Below, one piece after another: positions 62,291 to 64,000 of a stretch of 64,000 nucleotides of DNA. The DNA comes from Metopolophium dirhodum (taxonomy: Eukaryota > Arthropoda > Insecta > Hemiptera > Aphididae). The stretch spans positions 1,054,001 to 1,118,000 of the forward strand of contig NC_083562.1 in the NCBI RefSeq assembly GCF_019925205.1, in the 5' to 3' direction. A program made the translations under genes and the position numbers. The notes under the pieces are model-generated. The model was not told where the DNA came from. It did no database searches and worked only from the letters and a program-made list of their open reading frames with translations. Numbering within the stretch: the stretch's first letter is position 1; each line of letters starts with the position of its first letter.

Positions 62291-63924
62291 TATACGAGGA
62301 ATCGATGAAACGTACGAAGCAAACTCGCGGACGTCCGCGGTCAGCTTACCCTGTATTATTATATATTATGCAAAGTGTTATAACAATAATAATAATTTAT
62401 GCAATAGCATAATATGATATTATAATATGTATACCTACAGTACACGTCGTATTGTCGTTATAATATCGTGTGCGCGTTTAACTATCTACACATATAAACA
62501 TATTATTATTATGTATAGGTACAACATAATATAATATGAGATTCCTCGCGACTCTCGTCGTCCCGCGGCCGACCGGTGAAACGAAAGTGAAAACTTTAAT
62601 CCTCCTCCTCCTCCTCCGATTATAATATAGGTACCTATTTTTTCTATTTTATTAACGAGACGACGTGCGCGTAATAATATTACATTTTACAAACACTGGT
62701 TTACTATAATAATATACGACGAGTATGCATAACACTAAACCGTCACCGAACGTGGTGTAATATTATAGTAGAACGATGTATAGCGAGTTGGGTAATAAAT
62801 ATTAAAGAAAAAAAACAAATCTTCTACAGCACTATAGTCCTATATAATGTTTAGCATTTCGCTTAGTAAAACGTTCTCTACTTCCGTCTCCGAAGTCTTT
62901 GGGCTTGTGTACAGGTAGGTTGCAATATAGGTTTTAGATACGCGTTAAAATCATCCGGCGTGCCAATAAACGGTACATTAAAATATATAAATAGGTTTAC
63001 CGTTTTAAAGGGTTTCCGCAATGACATTTTTTGCATTTTATCGTGAAAAACAACACGACGCCTTTACGACTTTGAACAAACACGTTGTGATATGGTGAAA
63101 AAATAATTCAATTTCCTACTAACGAGGTTTTTTTTTTTTTAATATTTCGGTGGATATTGTGTCGTGGTAGTTATTGAAATACAAATTAGGTATATTTATG
63201 TATGAAAATCGGGCTCGAAACAGTATTTTATAACTAAAATTTTAATTTGAATAATATGTGTTTTAATATGTATAGGTATTTATTTTTTATTGGTTTATTA
63301 CAATATTATATTTACGAATCGATATAAACAAATATTTATCGACGAGTATCACAAGTATTACATATAATTTAAAATTTTGGTAAAACAAAAAAAAATAAAT
63401 GGTTTTTCATACCAATTACCAATTAATTGATAACGCGAAAATTAATTTCGTTCATATTTTGTAATAATGCTATGCGATAGCATAAATCACAATGCGTTTT
63501 TTTTAGTAAGCAATTAATTAAAGTTGAACGCTAACAAAAAAAAAAATATAATAATATTATCTATTATAAAAACTGAAGAGCCCTTGACACAACACTCACG
63601 ACGATATGTCGAATTCATTTTTATTTTTTATTCCTGTGCGTTATTTTTTGGACCATAATATAACGAATCACGGTGAGGCGATGACAGACCACTAAAAAAA
63701 CTCTTCGCCAAAACATTTTTTTTTTTTTTTTTTATTCTCGATACTCAAAACCGTAACGTAATATATTTTAGAAATTACTTGTCAAAAAACAAATTTCCAT
63801 TATATTTTTGATACTAGGACAAAATTGTAATAAAATATGATGTAATACGTTATAAATAAAGTAACGTCGTACAGTATTGGTTACGTCACGACCCCGTTGG
63901 TTCTTTGGTTTCGAGTGTACTTTG
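62291..63924. other. Intergenic DNA, no gene seen
   Basis: AT-rich with a short CTC/TCC simple tract (about 62600-62618), a G+C-richer patch at 62545-62600 and several A or T runs. A 67-codon frame at 62209-62412 overlaps the MITE end and is not credible. Confidence 0.5.
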
Positions 63925-64000
63925 TCATTGAGCAGATCACTGTAATGGATGTGTTCAATTTGAAGATAAATGATTGTATGCGAATGATATGAAAAATAAT
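63925..64000 (-). repeat. Family A end module, cut by the window edge
   Basis: TGAGCAGATCACTGTAATGG and TGTTCAATTTGAAGATAAATG correspond to the left end of the inverted copy at 42950-43090. The rest lies beyond the window. Confidence 0.6.

Noticed and set aside
1..64000. CRISPR arrays, phage or bacterial defence systems
   Set aside because: No regularly spaced repeats, operons or bacterial-type genes are present; the window is eukaryotic nuclear DNA.

Overview
The window looks like AT-rich nuclear DNA of an insect, most likely an aphid or a close hemipteran relative. This is inferred from spliced genes with GT..AG introns, an arthropod-only chemosensory protein gene, a tRNA-derived SINE, many short DNA transposons, and the base composition. 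No bacterial operon, rRNA gene, CRISPR array or intact virus was seen.

Two genes are well supported, both on the + strand. The first (8640-23980, 22 coding exons, 1048 residues) is the Pez / PTPN14-PTPN21 type of FERM-domain protein tyrosine phosphatase. Every exon joins in frame from the start codon to a family-typical C-terminus. The signature Cys and Arg are present, but the WPD loop reads Trp-Val-Glu and the Q-loop Gln is Glu, so enzyme activity is doubtful. The second (51334-59074, 3 coding exons, 156 residues) is a secreted chemosensory protein (CSP/OS-D family). It has the four-cysteine spacing, the family's conserved intron position and an unusual extension of about 40 residues after the signal peptide.

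Layout: 1-7.6 kb is intergenic with dispersed repeats. A 280-bp trinucleotide array and a CpG-rich 5' region precede Pez. Pez intron 2 (6 kb) carries five short DNA transposons, and intron 10 carries the SINE, a copy of a dispersed repeat (here called family A) and another hAT-like element. From 24 to 51 kb lies a long gene-poor stretch with retrotransposon remnants, a hAT-like element with a perfect 8-bp target duplication, two retroposed LINE tails, a large family A copy, and a few exon-like segments (32.2-36.4 kb) that may belong to an unrecognised gene. Intron 1 of the CSP gene is 6.5 kb. Downstream of the CSP gene are a perfect 278-bp inverted repeat with a 59-bp loop and a 597-bp element that is palindromic along its whole length.

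The two genes have no evident functional link: one is probably a cortical/junctional regulator of Hippo-type signalling, the other a secreted ligand-binding protein. The most unusual structures are the perfect hairpin at 60068-60682, the altered phosphatase site, and the exon-like blocks at 33 and 36 kb. All coordinates and translations were read by eye; no search or alignment was run.
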